Assembly (NCBI GenBank): GCA_038241255.1 | Contig: JBBRFW010000005.1 | Span: 17,295 to 81,294, forward strand | Length of the DNA: 64,000 nt | Origin: Schlegelella_A sp038241255 | Lineage (GTDB): Bacteria; Pseudomonadota; Gammaproteobacteria; Burkholderiales; Burkholderiaceae_C | Direction of reading: 5' to 3' | Shown here: one piece after another, positions 25,513 through 34,407 of the stretch | Numbering within the stretch: position 1 is the stretch's first letter | How the letters are laid out: each line of letters opens with the position of its first letter | Position numbers and translations under genes: made by a program | The notes under the pieces: generated by a model | Databases searched by the model: none | What the model was told of the DNA's origin: nothing | What the model saw: the letters and a program-made list of their open reading frames with translations, nothing else

Positions 25513-25693
25513 TTCCGGGGCCGAAGTAACGGCCTTCGTTGAGCAGGCGCCGGCCGAAATCCGCGGCGGCTCCCGCCTCGGCGCGGCCACATCGCGAACA
25601 AAGCCGCATCCGCGACGAGGCGAGCGCGGGCCGAGCGGGCGACATCGTCAACACTCGTGGCCTCCGTCCTACCCTGGCGCCCGCTGCTGCCCC

Positions 25694-26026
25694 ATGCCCG
25701 CCCGCGAGATCAAATCCCGTAGCGACGACCTCCTCTGGCGCGCCGTTGGCTTCTTCGTCGGTCTGCCGCTGCTTCTGATGCTGATGGTGTGCGCGGCCAG
25801 TGCGCTCAGCGACGGTGGCCGCATTCCTTCGGAGCTCGCCGCCGCGGCGCGCGAGACCGGCGTCATGCGGTGCTCGGAAGGCAGGATCGAGCACGGCGAT
25901 GGCTCGCTCCTCGACCGCCTGTTCGACACCGGCCGATTCCGCTGCACGGCCTGGCGCCTGCGCCAGCAACTGTTCGACCCGAGCACGGGAACCACCGCCT
26001 GGCCGTCGTCGCCGCGGCGCCGATAG
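25694..26026 (+). CDS. Small single-span membrane protein, hypothetical
   Basis: The 110-residue frame starts at ATG 25694 without a clear ribosome binding site. It has one membrane segment (about residues 16-38, VGFFVGLPLLLMLMVCAASA) and a short extracytoplasmic part with two cysteines, VMRCSEGRIEHGDGSLLDRL and GRFRCTAWRLRQQLFDPSTG, ending SSPRRR. The two cysteines could form a disulfide. I do not recognise a named family. It converges with the methyltransferase gene and its stop lies 13 bases from that gene's stop. Confidence 0.6.
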   Translation: MPAREIKSRSDDLLWRAVGFFVGLPLLLMLMVCAASALSDGGRIPSELAAAARETGVMRCSEGRIEHGDGSLLDRLFDTGRFRCTAWRLRQQLFDPSTGTTAWPSSPRRR

Positions 26027-26039
26027 GGCGTCGATCCGG

Positions 26040-26699
26040 TCAGCGCTTGCGGGCGAGCGTCAGGCCATCGCCGATCGGCAGCAGCGAGAGGTCGATGCGC
26101 GCATCGTCGTGCAGCTTGGCATTGAGCGCCTGCAGCGCGACGGTGTCGGCGTCGCCCGCCGGGTGCGCCACCTTGCCGCTCCAGAGCGTGTTGTCGATCG
26201 CGATCAGCCCGCCGGCGCGCAGCAGTCGCAGGCAGCGCTCGTAGTAGGCGTCGTAGCCCTGCTTGTCGGCGTCGATGAAGGCGAAGTCGTACTGCCCCGC
26301 CTCGCCCGCGGCGAGCCGCGCGTCGAGGGTCGCGATCGCCGGCCCGAGCTGCAGGTCGATCTTCCCCGCCACACCGGCGCGTTCCCAGAACGGGCGGCCG
26401 ACGCGCGTGTACTCGTCGCTGATGTCGCAAGCGAGCAGCGTGCCGTCGTCGGGCAGGGCGAGAGCGACCGAGAGCGCGCTGTAGCCGGTGAAGACGCCGA
26501 TCTCGATCGTGCGTCGCGCGCTCAGGAGCTTGACCAGCAGCGCCATGAACTGCCCCTGCTCGGGCGAGATCTGCATGCCCGCATGCGGGTGGGCCGCGGT
26601 CGCCTCGCGCAGCGCAAGCTGGGCTGGGTGTTCGCGCAGCGAACGATCGAGAAGATAGCGGTACAGCGCGTCGTCGACGTGGAGCGTGCGGCGCGACAT
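26040..26699 (-). CDS. Caffeoyl-CoA O-methyltransferase-like SAM-dependent methyltransferase
   Basis: The 219-residue cytoplasmic enzyme belongs to the Methyltransf_3 (caffeoyl-CoA/catechol O-methyltransferase) class. The SAM-binding motif I is TIEIGVFTGYSALSVALALP, followed by LLACDISDEYTRVGRPFWER, the metal site YDFAFIDADKQGYDAYYERC and LIAIDNTLWSGKVA. These Asp and Asn residues bind the divalent cation that positions catechol hydroxyls. It probably methylates a phenolic or catechol-like compound. ATG 26699 gives the usual family N-terminus. The gene follows the phasin gene by 17 bases in the same direction, so they may be co-transcribed without an obvious shared function. Confidence 0.92.
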   Translation of the reverse strand: MSRRTLHVDDALYRYLLDRSLREHPAQLALREATAAHPHAGMQISPEQGQFMALLVKLLSARRTIEIGVFTGYSALSVALALPDDGTLLACDISDEYTRVGRPFWERAGVAGKIDLQLGPAIATLDARLAAGEAGQYDFAFIDADKQGYDAYYERCLRLLRAGGLIAIDNTLWSGKVAHPAGDADTVALQALNAKLHDDARIDLSLLPIGDGLTLARKR

Positions 26700-26716
26700 C
26701 GGTGGGCTCCCGCTTC

Positions 26717-27151
26717 CTAGCGAAGCTTCGTGCGGCGGAGGCGCTTGGCGTTGGCGACGGCCTTGCGATGGACCGGCGCGAACCCCTTCGCCAGGACGCC
26801 GAGCGCGGCGCGATGAAGCTGCGCCGTCGCACTCGGCAACGACGGCTTCCTGCCGCGCGCGGCGGCGAGAAAGGTCTTGAAAAACGAGGCCGCCAGCGCC
26901 TGGTTCGCGAGCGCCGCCTGCGCGGCCATCGCGTTCCAGGACTCGCCGAAGGCCGCGTTCTTCTCTGCGAACATGCGCTCGAACTCCTTGCGGTCGCGCG
27001 GCGACAGCGTCGGCCCCGACAACGCCATGCGCGAGACGCGATGGGCGACGACCTGAGGCACCGCCTGCGCGAGCTCGGCGGCCTTGAGGGCGAGGGACCG
27101 GGCGGCGCGGCTGCGACGTGCCGACGTCGGTTTCGGGTGAACGGGCTTCAA
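26717..27151 (-). CDS. Polyhydroxyalkanoate granule-associated phasin-like protein
   Basis: The 144-residue product has the phasin-like phrase QVVAHRVSRMALSGPTLSPR, followed by DRKEFERMFAEKNAAFGESW and NAMAAQAALANQALAASFFK. The charged N-terminus and the C-terminus (KAVANAKRLRRTKLR) are strongly basic. Phasins coat intracellular polyhydroxyalkanoate granules and control their size. The frame has no ATG in a suitable place; I chose TTG 27151 because GAGGAG lies seven bases before it and the protein then starts just before the basic region. The methyltransferase follows 17 bases downstream. Confidence 0.78.
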   Translation of the reverse strand: MKPVHPKPTSARRSRAARSLALKAAELAQAVPQVVAHRVSRMALSGPTLSPRDRKEFERMFAEKNAAFGESWNAMAAQAALANQALAASFFKTFLAAARGRKPSLPSATAQLHRAALGVLAKGFAPVHRKAVANAKRLRRTKLR

Positions 27152-27158
27152 TCGCGGG

Positions 27159-27164
27159 CTCCTC
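27159..27164 (-). promoter_or_regulatory. Ribosome binding site deciding the TTG start of the phasin gene
   Basis: On the minus strand GAGGAG occupies 27164-27159 and is followed by seven bases and TTG at 27151. No ATG or GTG in the frame has comparable support. Confidence 0.65.
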
Positions 27165-27293
27165 GCGCCTGAAGCGCGCAAATGGGGACGAGCGGTGGGA
27201 ATGCTCGAGTGTGAACGAAACGGTCGCCACGAACGCCGTTCGGGGCGGGCGCAGATCGAGGCAGCCCGTTTGCGGTGGGCCCCGGGGTCAACG

Positions 27294-28172
27294 CTATTCT
27301 TTCGAAGCCTCGAGCTTGACCGCATATTCGTCGGCCAGCAACGCATTCCCGTTCGCCCGGTAAAGCTGCTCGAGCTCCTCGTACACATAAGAGTCTGGCT
27401 GGCCGGCCTCACGCCACTCTCGCTCCAGACGGAGCTGAATGTCGATGGCCTCCTGGTGCCTTCCCTGGGCGCGCAGGGTTCTGGCGATCATCCAGTGCGC
27501 GATGCGCACGTTGGCGGGTCGATTCGCGCGCTCGTGAGCGGCCAGGGAGAGCCGATACTGCGCGAGGGCCTCGTCGTAGTTTCCAAGCAGGTGATTCGCG
27601 TAGCCGACGTTGTTGCGCAGGGATCCTTCCCATTTCTTCGCCTCGGGCCGGGAGGACGCCTCCATATACGCGAGTGCCTCGAGGTCCCACTTCAACTGCC
27701 CACTCGGCTCGGTATCGACGGTGGACATCATGTGAAGGGCATCGATCGCCAGCCCGTCCAGGCGAGCGCCTCGAGCTCGTTCGAAGGCTTCGGTGTACAG
27801 CGAGCGGGCGTTCTCCTTCGACTCCGGCGTCTGTTCTTCAGGCCGATGGGCGGTCGACGCGTAGGTACGGCCCATTTCCAGAAAGTACCGCACCTGTGCC
27901 TCAGCAGACGCATCTGGAATGGCGTCCCGGATCTCGGCAAGGATGCGGCGAGCTTCTGCGAAGTTCTTGCGCAACCCGTAGGTCCGAGCGAGCTGAGTCC
28001 GAAGGACGATGGCGTCGTCTCCACTCTCGCCGACGAGGGCCTGGCGAAAGCGCTGCTCGCTGAGCCCGGCGTCCGAATAGTTCCACAGCGCCGAGACATC
28101 CAGTGCCATCGCGCTATTCCCGACCGTGCAAAAAGCCAGCAACAACCATGGGGCGACGAGTGAGACTCTCAC
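27294..28172 (-). CDS. Exported tetratricopeptide-repeat protein
   Basis: The 292-residue product starts at GTG 28172 with a signal peptide (MRVSLVAPWLLLAFCTVGNS, then AMA). The rest is helical TPR-like sequence: IVLRTQLARTYGLRKNFAEA, RSLYTEAFERARGARLDGLA, NNVGYANHLLGNYDEALAQY and IARTLRAQGRHQEAIDIQLR. No enzymatic domain is visible; such proteins usually act as periplasmic binding scaffolds. By eye the gene is less G+C-rich at third positions than its neighbours (codons such as TTG, TCA, TTT, AAT occur), which suggests a different origin. It stands alone; 142 bases separate its stop from the phasin start. Confidence 0.8.
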   Translation of the reverse strand: MRVSLVAPWLLLAFCTVGNSAMALDVSALWNYSDAGLSEQRFRQALVGESGDDAIVLRTQLARTYGLRKNFAEARRILAEIRDAIPDASAEAQVRYFLEMGRTYASTAHRPEEQTPESKENARSLYTEAFERARGARLDGLAIDALHMMSTVDTEPSGQLKWDLEALAYMEASSRPEAKKWEGSLRNNVGYANHLLGNYDEALAQYRLSLAAHERANRPANVRIAHWMIARTLRAQGRHQEAIDIQLRLEREWREAGQPDSYVYEELEQLYRANGNALLADEYAVKLEASKE

Positions 28173-28305
28173 AGTGACATCCGCTCGTCGCCGAGCTTAG
28201 CCCCTGCAATGCGGGCCGACAAGCGCCATGACCGGGCGGCGCGAGCCGGTCGTTCACGGGCTCGCGCAGAATCGGCGGCTTCATGCACTGCCAAGGGGCC
28301 CTCGA

Positions 28306-29037
28306 ATGAAACTCCGCCGACTGCTCCTCCTCGCTTCCCTCTCCGCCGTCCTGCCGGCGGCCGCATTCGCCCAGGACGCCCTGCGCGTCGTCACGGACGC
28401 CACCTTTCCGCCGATGGAATTCAGCAAGGACGGGAAGCGCACCGGTTTCGACATCGAGCTGACCGAGGCCCTTTGTGCGGCGATGGGCCGCAAGATCGAG
28501 TGGATCGACATCGACTTCAAGGGCCTGATCCCGGCGCTCGTCTCCAAGCGAGCCGATCTGGCGATGTCGGCCATCTACATCACCGACGAGCGCCGCAAGG
28601 TGGTCGACTTCAGCGATCCTTACTTCGCCGGCGGCCTCGTCGTGCTCACCACCAAGGCCGGTCCGATCAAGACGCTGAAGGACCTCGACGGCAAGAAGGT
28701 GACCGTCCAGGTCGGCACCAAGTCGGTTGGCTACCTGAAGGACAACTACCCCAAGGTTGAACGCGTCGAGGTCGAGAAGAACCAGGAGATGTTCAACCTT
28801 GTCGAGATCGGCCGCGCCGATGCGGCCGTCACCGGCAAGCCGGCCGCGAAGATCTTCGCGCAAGCCAAGCCGGCCCTGCACGTGCTCGACGAGCAGCTGA
28901 CGACCGAGGACTACGGCATCGCCATCCGGAAGGACGCCCCGGAGCTGCGTGCGGCGGTAAATGCCGCGCTGAAGAAGATCAGGGCCGACGGCACCTACGA
29001 CAAGCTCGTCCAGAAGTGGTTCGAAGCCGGCCGCTGA
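28306..29037 (+). CDS. Polar amino-acid ABC transporter substrate-binding protein
   Basis: The 243-residue periplasmic protein has a signal peptide (MKLRRLLLLASLSAVLPAAA) and an SBP_bac_3 domain: LRVVTDATFPPMEFSKDGKR, FDIELTEALCAAMGRKIEWI, SAIYITDERRKVVDFSDPYF and the hinge region KKVTVQVGTKSVGYLKDNYP. The Arg in ITDERRK and the Asp in DAAVTGKPAA are the usual alpha-amino acid contacts. Start ATG 28306 is preceded by AAGGGG. The permease starts 47 bases downstream. The precise amino acid (glutamine-, arginine- or cystine-type) cannot be told. Confidence 0.93.
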   Translation: MKLRRLLLLASLSAVLPAAAFAQDALRVVTDATFPPMEFSKDGKRTGFDIELTEALCAAMGRKIEWIDIDFKGLIPALVSKRADLAMSAIYITDERRKVVDFSDPYFAGGLVVLTTKAGPIKTLKDLDGKKVTVQVGTKSVGYLKDNYPKVERVEVEKNQEMFNLVEIGRADAAVTGKPAAKIFAQAKPALHVLDEQLTTEDYGIAIRKDAPELRAAVNAALKKIRADGTYDKLVQKWFEAGR

Positions 29038-29084
29038 CGCGCACGCGGCGCTAGGCGCGCGGGTGATCCGGGCTGTCATTGTCG

Positions 29085-29753
29085 ATGGAGCTTGACTTCT
29101 CGCCGGTCGGCGCCGGCTGGCCCGATCTGCTGCGTGGGGCGCTCGCGACGATCGAGGTCACTACTGCCTCGCTCGCCCTCGGCTGCGTGCTCGGTCTGGT
29201 GGCGGGCCTGGGCCGGCTCGATCCGAAGCGACAGCCGTTTTATGCGATTTGCAGCGGCTACGTGCTGCTGATCCGCGGCACCCCGTTGCTGGTGCAGCTC
29301 TTCCTGCTCTTCTTCGGCCTGCCGCAGTTCGGCATCCTGCTGCCGGCGTTCGTGTGCGCGGTGCTCGGCCTGGGGCTGTACTCCGGCGCGTACGTTTCCG
29401 AGATCGTGCGGGGCGCGATCCAGTCGATCGATCGCGAGCAGACGCTCGCCGCCCAATCGCTCGGTATGACGCCGCGCCAGGTCATGCGAAACGTCGTGCT
29501 GCCGCAGGCGCTGCTGCGCATGATCCCGCCGCTCGGCAACGAGTTCATCGCCCTGATCAAGAACTCGGCGCTGGTCTCGCTCCTGACGATCCCCGACCTG
29601 ATGCACGAAGGGCAGAAGATCATCGCCGTCTCGTACCGCTCGCTCGAGGTCTACCTCGCCGTCGCTGCGGTCTATCTCGTCCTGACCGGCTCGACCGCGT
29701 GGCTCCTGCGGCGAATGGAATATCGGCTCAGCAAGAGTCGGCGACTCGGGTGA
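29085..29753 (+). CDS. Polar amino-acid ABC transporter permease
   Basis: The 222-residue inner-membrane permease is of the His/Glu/Gln type: LLRGALATIEVTTASLALGC at the start, GYVLLIRGTPLLVQLFLLFF, and the EAA loop region SLGMTPRQVMRNVVLPQALL followed by RMIPPLGNEF. Five membrane segments are apparent. ATG 29085 is preferred to a TTG two codons upstream. It works with the binding protein just upstream, but the ATPase that should follow is missing; downstream lies a decayed amidohydrolase. It must use an ATPase encoded elsewhere or be non-functional. Confidence 0.92.
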   Translation: MELDFSPVGAGWPDLLRGALATIEVTTASLALGCVLGLVAGLGRLDPKRQPFYAICSGYVLLIRGTPLLVQLFLLFFGLPQFGILLPAFVCAVLGLGLYSGAYVSEIVRGAIQSIDREQTLAAQSLGMTPRQVMRNVVLPQALLRMIPPLGNEFIALIKNSALVSLLTIPDLMHEGQKIIAVSYRSLEVYLAVAAVYLVLTGSTAWLLRRMEYRLSKSRRLG

Positions 29754-29931
29754 GGGGAAGCGCCCGAGGAGATCCTGCTCGCGCGGCCGCAGGCACGAGC
29801 GCGGGGATGGACGGTGCGCCCGCGCCGGATTCCAACTGGCGGTCAATTCTCCCGGAGACTCGCATGGCACGCCAATCGCAGATCGAACACGCAGACACCG
29901 AGGCGACCCGACGCGTCTTCTGCCGAGGCTC

Positions 29932-30655
29932 GTGTTCGTCTGCTGGATCGCTTGCGTCCTCGGCTTCACCGTGTCACCGGCGACGGCGGCGGACGTCGTC
30001 GTGTATGTCTACGAGAACGACAACCTGAAAGAGCGGGGCCGCCGCGTCGTCGAACGCGGCGATGACGGCTTCTACACGGTGAAGTCATCTACAAAAACAA
30101 CGGGCGCCGGCCCGATCTCAGCGATCGCTTCCGCTTGTGCCGGACGGCAGCTTCAGCGAGTGTCACGTCACCGGCCGGTCCACCTATGGCGCCGTGGTGA
30201 ACGAGCATTTCGAACGCAAGGGAGCCCCGGCCCCGCCTGGGGGCGGGCACCGACCAGATCCCGGGATTCACGCTGCAGTCGGAACTCGCCCTTTACGTCC
30301 AGGCGGGGCTTGACACCGGCCCAGGCTCTGCAGATCGCCACGCGCAATACCGCGAAACACACCCGGTCGAGCCAGGACCGCGGAAAGCGTGTCAGTGGGC
30401 AAGATGGCCGATCTGATCCTTGTCGACGGCGACCCGACACGCGACATCGGCGATTTGCGGAAGGTAGCGATCGTGATCACGCAAGGCCATTGGATGTCCC
30501 ACGAAGAATTGCACGAGGAGATGGGCATCACGCCGTTCGTGCCGTCTGTTCCGCGGGTAGTGGCCGGGAAGAAAGTGATCGCCGAGTCCGTGGACGGGGG
30601 CGGCGCTGGGTACCGGCTGCGCGCTGCGGAGTACGAAGGGGCGCGAGCTGACTGA
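29932..30655 (+). pseudogene. Amidohydrolase remnant with deleted catalytic core
   Basis: Three frames carry parts of one amidohydrolase. The N-terminal domain remains as VVYVYENDNLKERGRRVVER, YKNNGRRPDLSDRFRL and SECHVTGRSTYGAVVNEHFE. Directly after it come C-terminal pieces: PGFTLQSELALYVQAGLTPA, QALQIATRNTAKH, and in the third frame SVGKMADLILVDGDPTRDIG. The several hundred codons between these, with the metal-binding His and Asp residues, are absent. Frame changes lie near 30085, 30140 and 30375. The product would be inactive. The sequence keeps the G+C bias of the region, so decay is probably recent. Confidence 0.8.
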
Positions 30656-30682
30656 CGATGAACGGGGGTCCGGCTGCGAGCC

Positions 30683-32794
30683 TCAGAGGGTCAGGCCGAG
30701 GGCTGCCTCGCGAATGCGGGCCGCCTCGATGATCATGAGGCGGAGACGTCGCGTCAGCCAGGGCATTACGTCATGCGCCGCCGGCCGTTCCGGCAACAAG
30801 GCGAGACGCTCGAGCTCGCTCTCGGCAGCCGGCAGCGCGCTCGCGATGCTGCCGTTGAGCTCCGTGGCCATCATTGCGGCCGCTTCCGCGAGCGCAGCGT
30901 CGATCTGTCGCCGCGGTGCCTCGGGATCGTCGGCGAGTCTGGCCAGCGTCACGCGCACCATTGACAGGTGCGCCATCAGCCGCTCGCCGCGGTCGATCAG
31001 CGCGGCGATCCGGCGCGCCGGCAGGCGCACGCCCTGGGGCTCGACGCCGCTGCGCTGCAGCGCGGCCGCCAAGGCGGCGAGCGTGTCGTAGGCCTGGCGA
31101 CGCGCCAGTCGCTCTTCCACGGGATCACCGGTTTCGGCGCGCAGCGAGTGCGAGGCGTACTCCCGCAGGTCGCGCAGCACGCGCCGGATCTGATCCGCGA
31201 CGCCGCGCCGCTCCCACGAGGGCAGGACGTAGCTGAACGACCAGGCGAGGAGCGCACCGAGGAAGGTATCGGCGACGCGCTCGATGATCGCGAATCCGGC
31301 TTCGGGGTTGACGAGGTGCGATTGCAGAAGCGCCATGATGCTGGCCGCGGTCGCGGTGAGCCAGTAGCGCGGGACCACGAACGCATGGGCCGTTCCCAGC
31401 GCGACCAGGAACACGGTGTTCAGCGACAACGCCGAGGGCAGCCGTGCAAGAGCGACGACGACGAGGCAGCCGAGCAGGGTGCCGAGGACGCGCGCGTTGC
31501 GCCGGGCGAGCGTCTCCCCGAGGCTGCCGCGCAGGACGACGGCAACGCTCAACACCAGCCAGTACGGGTGCGAGCCCCAAGGCAGCGCGAGCGCCAGGTA
31601 ATAGGCCGTCGCCAGCGCGAGCGCCATGCGAACGGCATGGCGCAGCACCAGCGACTCGAGGCGCCAGTGCGGGCGCAAGGCCCTCAGCGGCCAGCCGTCG
31701 GGGGTGACAAAGCGGTGCAGCTGCTCCTGCGTCAATGGCAACGGCTCGACCTCGCCGCGCAGCGCCCGGTGGATCCGGGCCAGGTCGCCGTGCATCCGGC
31801 GGACGCGGTTGACGAGCGAGGGAACGAGGCGGGCGCGCACATCGTCGCCGACCCACGCGAGGTCGGCGAACGCGGCATCGACGTCGGGCGACGGCGTCCT
31901 CTCCTCCGGCACGGTGCCGTCGCGGACATGATCGGCGGCGCCGGCCAGTCCGGCCGCGACCGCGCGCAGCGCCACCGCGACGCGATCGAGGATCGCCCGG
32001 CCGACGACGTCGCCGCCGCCGAGCTGATCGGCATCGAGGCGGCTGGCGAGCAGGACATCGCGCAAGTCGAGAACACGCAGCACGATCGCGACGTGGCGGC
32101 GCGTGCGCGCCGTTTGCGTCGCGACAAAGAATAGGTCTCGCGCCGCCTGCAGCCGATCGGCGAGCGTCGCCTCGGCGCTGATCCAGGCCTTGAGCGGAGC
32201 CGTGGCGCCCTCGGCGGGCGCCGCGACCAGCACGCCGGCGCGCAACCGAAACAGCTCGGTGGCGCTGCGCAGCACGGCGACGAGGGCCAGGGTGCGATAG
32301 CGCTTCTGGACCGCGGCGACCGCGAGCGTGGACCAGGCGAGGAAGGCGAAGCTGCCGCACGCGCTCCAGCCGGCCGCTGCCAGCGGATGCTCGCCGGGAG
32401 GAACCGCCATGGCGAAGACCATCGACAGGATCGGCGTGAACGACACCGTGCCGACGCGCGCGCCCCAGGCGAGCGTCAGCATGCCGATGAACGCGACCGC
32501 CGCCACCGCCGCGCCGAGCGCCAGCGGATGCGCACGGAGCAGATCGACGACGAGTGCGGCGACGGCGCTCAGCACGGCTGCGGCGCCGACGCGGCGCGCG
32601 TTGCGCACCACCGTGCTGGGAAGGTCGGCGATACTGGCGCAGACGGCGCCGCTCACGACCAGCGCGGCGGTGTGCGGGCCGGCGAGCGCGAGCGCGATCA
32701 GCTGGATGGCGCCGATGCCAAGCGCGACCTCGACGCCGTTGATCGCATAGGCCGGCAACAGCCGCCAGACATGAAGGGACGTGGGCAGTCGCAT
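30683..32794 (-). CDS. FUSC-family inner-membrane transporter (aromatic-acid exporter-like)
   Basis: The protein of about 703 residues has two blocks of membrane helices (IGAIQLIALALAGPHTAALV and AVVAAVAFIGMLTLAW-like segments near the N-terminus; AVRMALALATAYYLALALPW and SHPYWLVLSVAVVLRGSLGE in the middle), each followed by a long cytoplasmic region with charged helices. The phrase RGSLGETLARRNARVLGTLL is typical of FUSC/YccS/AaeB proteins, which export aromatic carboxylic acids or act in envelope stress. ATG 32794 is preferred; an in-frame TTG at 32887 would add 31 residues without family content. Neighbours do not suggest an operon. Confidence 0.88.
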   Translation of the reverse strand: MRLPTSLHVWRLLPAYAINGVEVALGIGAIQLIALALAGPHTAALVVSGAVCASIADLPSTVVRNARRVGAAAVLSAVAALVVDLLRAHPLALGAAVAAVAFIGMLTLAWGARVGTVSFTPILSMVFAMAVPPGEHPLAAAGWSACGSFAFLAWSTLAVAAVQKRYRTLALVAVLRSATELFRLRAGVLVAAPAEGATAPLKAWISAEATLADRLQAARDLFFVATQTARTRRHVAIVLRVLDLRDVLLASRLDADQLGGGDVVGRAILDRVAVALRAVAAGLAGAADHVRDGTVPEERTPSPDVDAAFADLAWVGDDVRARLVPSLVNRVRRMHGDLARIHRALRGEVEPLPLTQEQLHRFVTPDGWPLRALRPHWRLESLVLRHAVRMALALATAYYLALALPWGSHPYWLVLSVAVVLRGSLGETLARRNARVLGTLLGCLVVVALARLPSALSLNTVFLVALGTAHAFVVPRYWLTATAASIMALLQSHLVNPEAGFAIIERVADTFLGALLAWSFSYVLPSWERRGVADQIRRVLRDLREYASHSLRAETGDPVEERLARRQAYDTLAALAAALQRSGVEPQGVRLPARRIAALIDRGERLMAHLSMVRVTLARLADDPEAPRRQIDAALAEAAAMMATELNGSIASALPAAESELERLALLPERPAAHDVMPWLTRRLRLMIIEAARIREAALGLTL

Positions 32795-32970
32795 GGAGGT
32801 GCGGAGCGAGAGCCCTGTGGAGGAAGCCGCAGCATAGCCGCGCTCGGCGTCGACGACGGGGGTCGACGCGACCTGATCCCTCGTCAAGGCGCCGCCAACG
32901 CCTCCGCCATGCGTTCATGCGCGTGGGCCGGGCAGCAACGAAGCCGCCGTAGAGCTCGGATCGCCATCGG

Positions 32971-33444
32971 TCAGCCGCGCACCGCCGCTTCGATGGCAGC
33001 GACGTCGATCTTCTTCATCGGCATCATCGCCTCGAACGCACGCTTGGCCACGTCGCCGCCCTTGATCATCGCGTCCGTTAGCACCCGCGGGGTGATCTGC
33101 CAGCTGATGCCCCACTTGTCCTTGCACCAGCCGCACTGGCTCTCCCGCCCGCCGCTGCCGACGATCGCGTTCCAGTAGCGATCGGTCTCTGCCTGATCGT
33201 CGGTCGCGATCTGGAAGGAAAAGGCCTCGCTGTGCTTGAACCGCGGCCCGCCGTTGAGGCCGATGCAGGGAACGCCCGCGACGGTGAACTCGACGGTCAG
33301 GACATCGCCCGCCTTGCCGCCGGGATAGTCGGCCGGCGCGCGGTGGACGGCGCCAACGCTGCTCTGCAGAAAGGTTTTCGCGTAGAAGCGCGCGGCCTCT
33401 TCCGCATCGTGTTCGTACCACAGGCAGATCGTATTCTTGGCCAT
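32971..33444 (-). CDS. VOC-superfamily protein, PhnB / 3-demethylubiquinone methyltransferase-like
   Basis: The 157-residue protein belongs to the group named PhnB-like or 3-dmu-9_3-mt: TICLWYEHDAEEAARFYAKT, LTVEFTVAGVPCIGLNGGPR, FKHSEAFSFQIATDDQAETD and the family phrase CGWCKDKWGISWQITPRVLT. Despite the database name these proteins are glyoxalase-fold, not shown to be methyltransferases. ATG 33444 fits the usual start MAKNTICLWYE; a GTG at 33456 is also in frame. It stands alone, divergent from the hydrolase at 33587. Confidence 0.92.
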   Translation of the reverse strand: MAKNTICLWYEHDAEEAARFYAKTFLQSSVGAVHRAPADYPGGKAGDVLTVEFTVAGVPCIGLNGGPRFKHSEAFSFQIATDDQAETDRYWNAIVGSGGRESQCGWCKDKWGISWQITPRVLTDAMIKGGDVAKRAFEAMMPMKKIDVAAIEAAVRG

Positions 33445-33586
33445 TGTTGGAATCACTCTCCTTGCCAGTCATTTGAGACAGGCGGGTAGCTTAGCGCGCG
33501 GTCGTCGACCCACCGCGACGTCGACCGACTGGCCGTCGTCTACGATGATCGCTGACCGCACCGCCGCGTCCTTCGGGAGGCCTGCA

Positions 33587-34372
33587 ATGAACATCAAGTG
33601 GCCGGGTTTCGTCTTCACGGTCGCCTTCATGGCCGGCGCTGTCGCACAGACTCCGCCGCGCGTCGTCGACCTCCCGACGCGCCCCGGCGTCACGCAGCGC
33701 CTGCTCGTCCTCGCGCCGCCGAGCCCGAAGGCCGCGGTGGTGCTGCTCGCCGGCGGTCACGGCGGGCAGCAGCTATCGCCCGAGGGCGCCATTGGGTGGG
33801 GCCAGGGCAATTTCCTGGTGCGGTCGCGCCAGGCGTTCGCGAACCAGGGGCTGCTGGTCGCGGTGCTCGACGCGCCGTCGGACCGGCAGGCGCCGCCCTT
33901 CCTCGGCGGCTTTCGGCAGCGGCCGGAGCACTCGGCCGATGTGAAGGCGGTGATTGCGTGGCTGCGCACGCAGGCCGGGGTGCCGGTCTGGCTGGTCGGC
34001 ACGAGCCGCGGCACGCAATCGGCTGCCTACGTGGCGACGGAGCTCGTCGGCGCCGACGCGCCGGATGGCCTCGTCCTGACCTCGACCATCCTCCGCGACG
34101 ACAGGAGCCGCGCCGTGCCTGCGATGCCACTCGAGGCGCTGCGGATCCCCGTGCTCGTCGTCCATCACGAGCAGGACGGCTGCGCGCTCTGCTCCTTCGC
34201 CGAAATCCCCGCGCTGATGGACAAACTCGGCCACGCGCCGAAGCGCCAGCTGCTGGCCTTCACGGGTGGCGACAGCAGCGGCAACCCGTGCGAAGCGTTC
34301 GCGCACCACGGATTCAACGGGATCGAGGGCGACGTCGTGAAGCAGGTGGCGGCCTGGATCACGGCGCCGTAG
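33587..34372 (+). CDS. Exported alpha/beta hydrolase
   Basis: The 261-residue product has a signal peptide (FVFTVAFMAGAVAQ) and an alpha/beta-hydrolase fold: AAVVLLAGGHGGQQLSP as oxyanion-hole strand, VPVWLVGTSRGTQSAAYVAT with nucleophile Ser140, and RIPVLVVHHEQDGCALCSFA with the acidic residue. A candidate catalytic His is in FAHHGFNGIEGDVV. A strong GGGAGG precedes ATG 33587. Substrate unknown. The next gene, another hydrolase, starts 35 bases after the stop in the same direction. Confidence 0.9.
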   Translation: MNIKWPGFVFTVAFMAGAVAQTPPRVVDLPTRPGVTQRLLVLAPPSPKAAVVLLAGGHGGQQLSPEGAIGWGQGNFLVRSRQAFANQGLLVAVLDAPSDRQAPPFLGGFRQRPEHSADVKAVIAWLRTQAGVPVWLVGTSRGTQSAAYVATELVGADAPDGLVLTSTILRDDRSRAVPAMPLEALRIPVLVVHHEQDGCALCSFAEIPALMDKLGHAPKRQLLAFTGGDSSGNPCEAFAHHGFNGIEGDVVKQVAAWITAP

Positions 34373-34407
34373 CAGCCGACCGGGCGGCTTGGCGACAGAA
34401 TCGCCGC

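Noticed and set aside
33598..34407. Upstream extension of the class C-type serine hydrolase frame across the alpha/beta-hydrolase gene
   Set aside because: It is the second frame of the alpha/beta-hydrolase gene, arginine-rich and without motifs; the serine hydrolase family start lies at ATG 34408.
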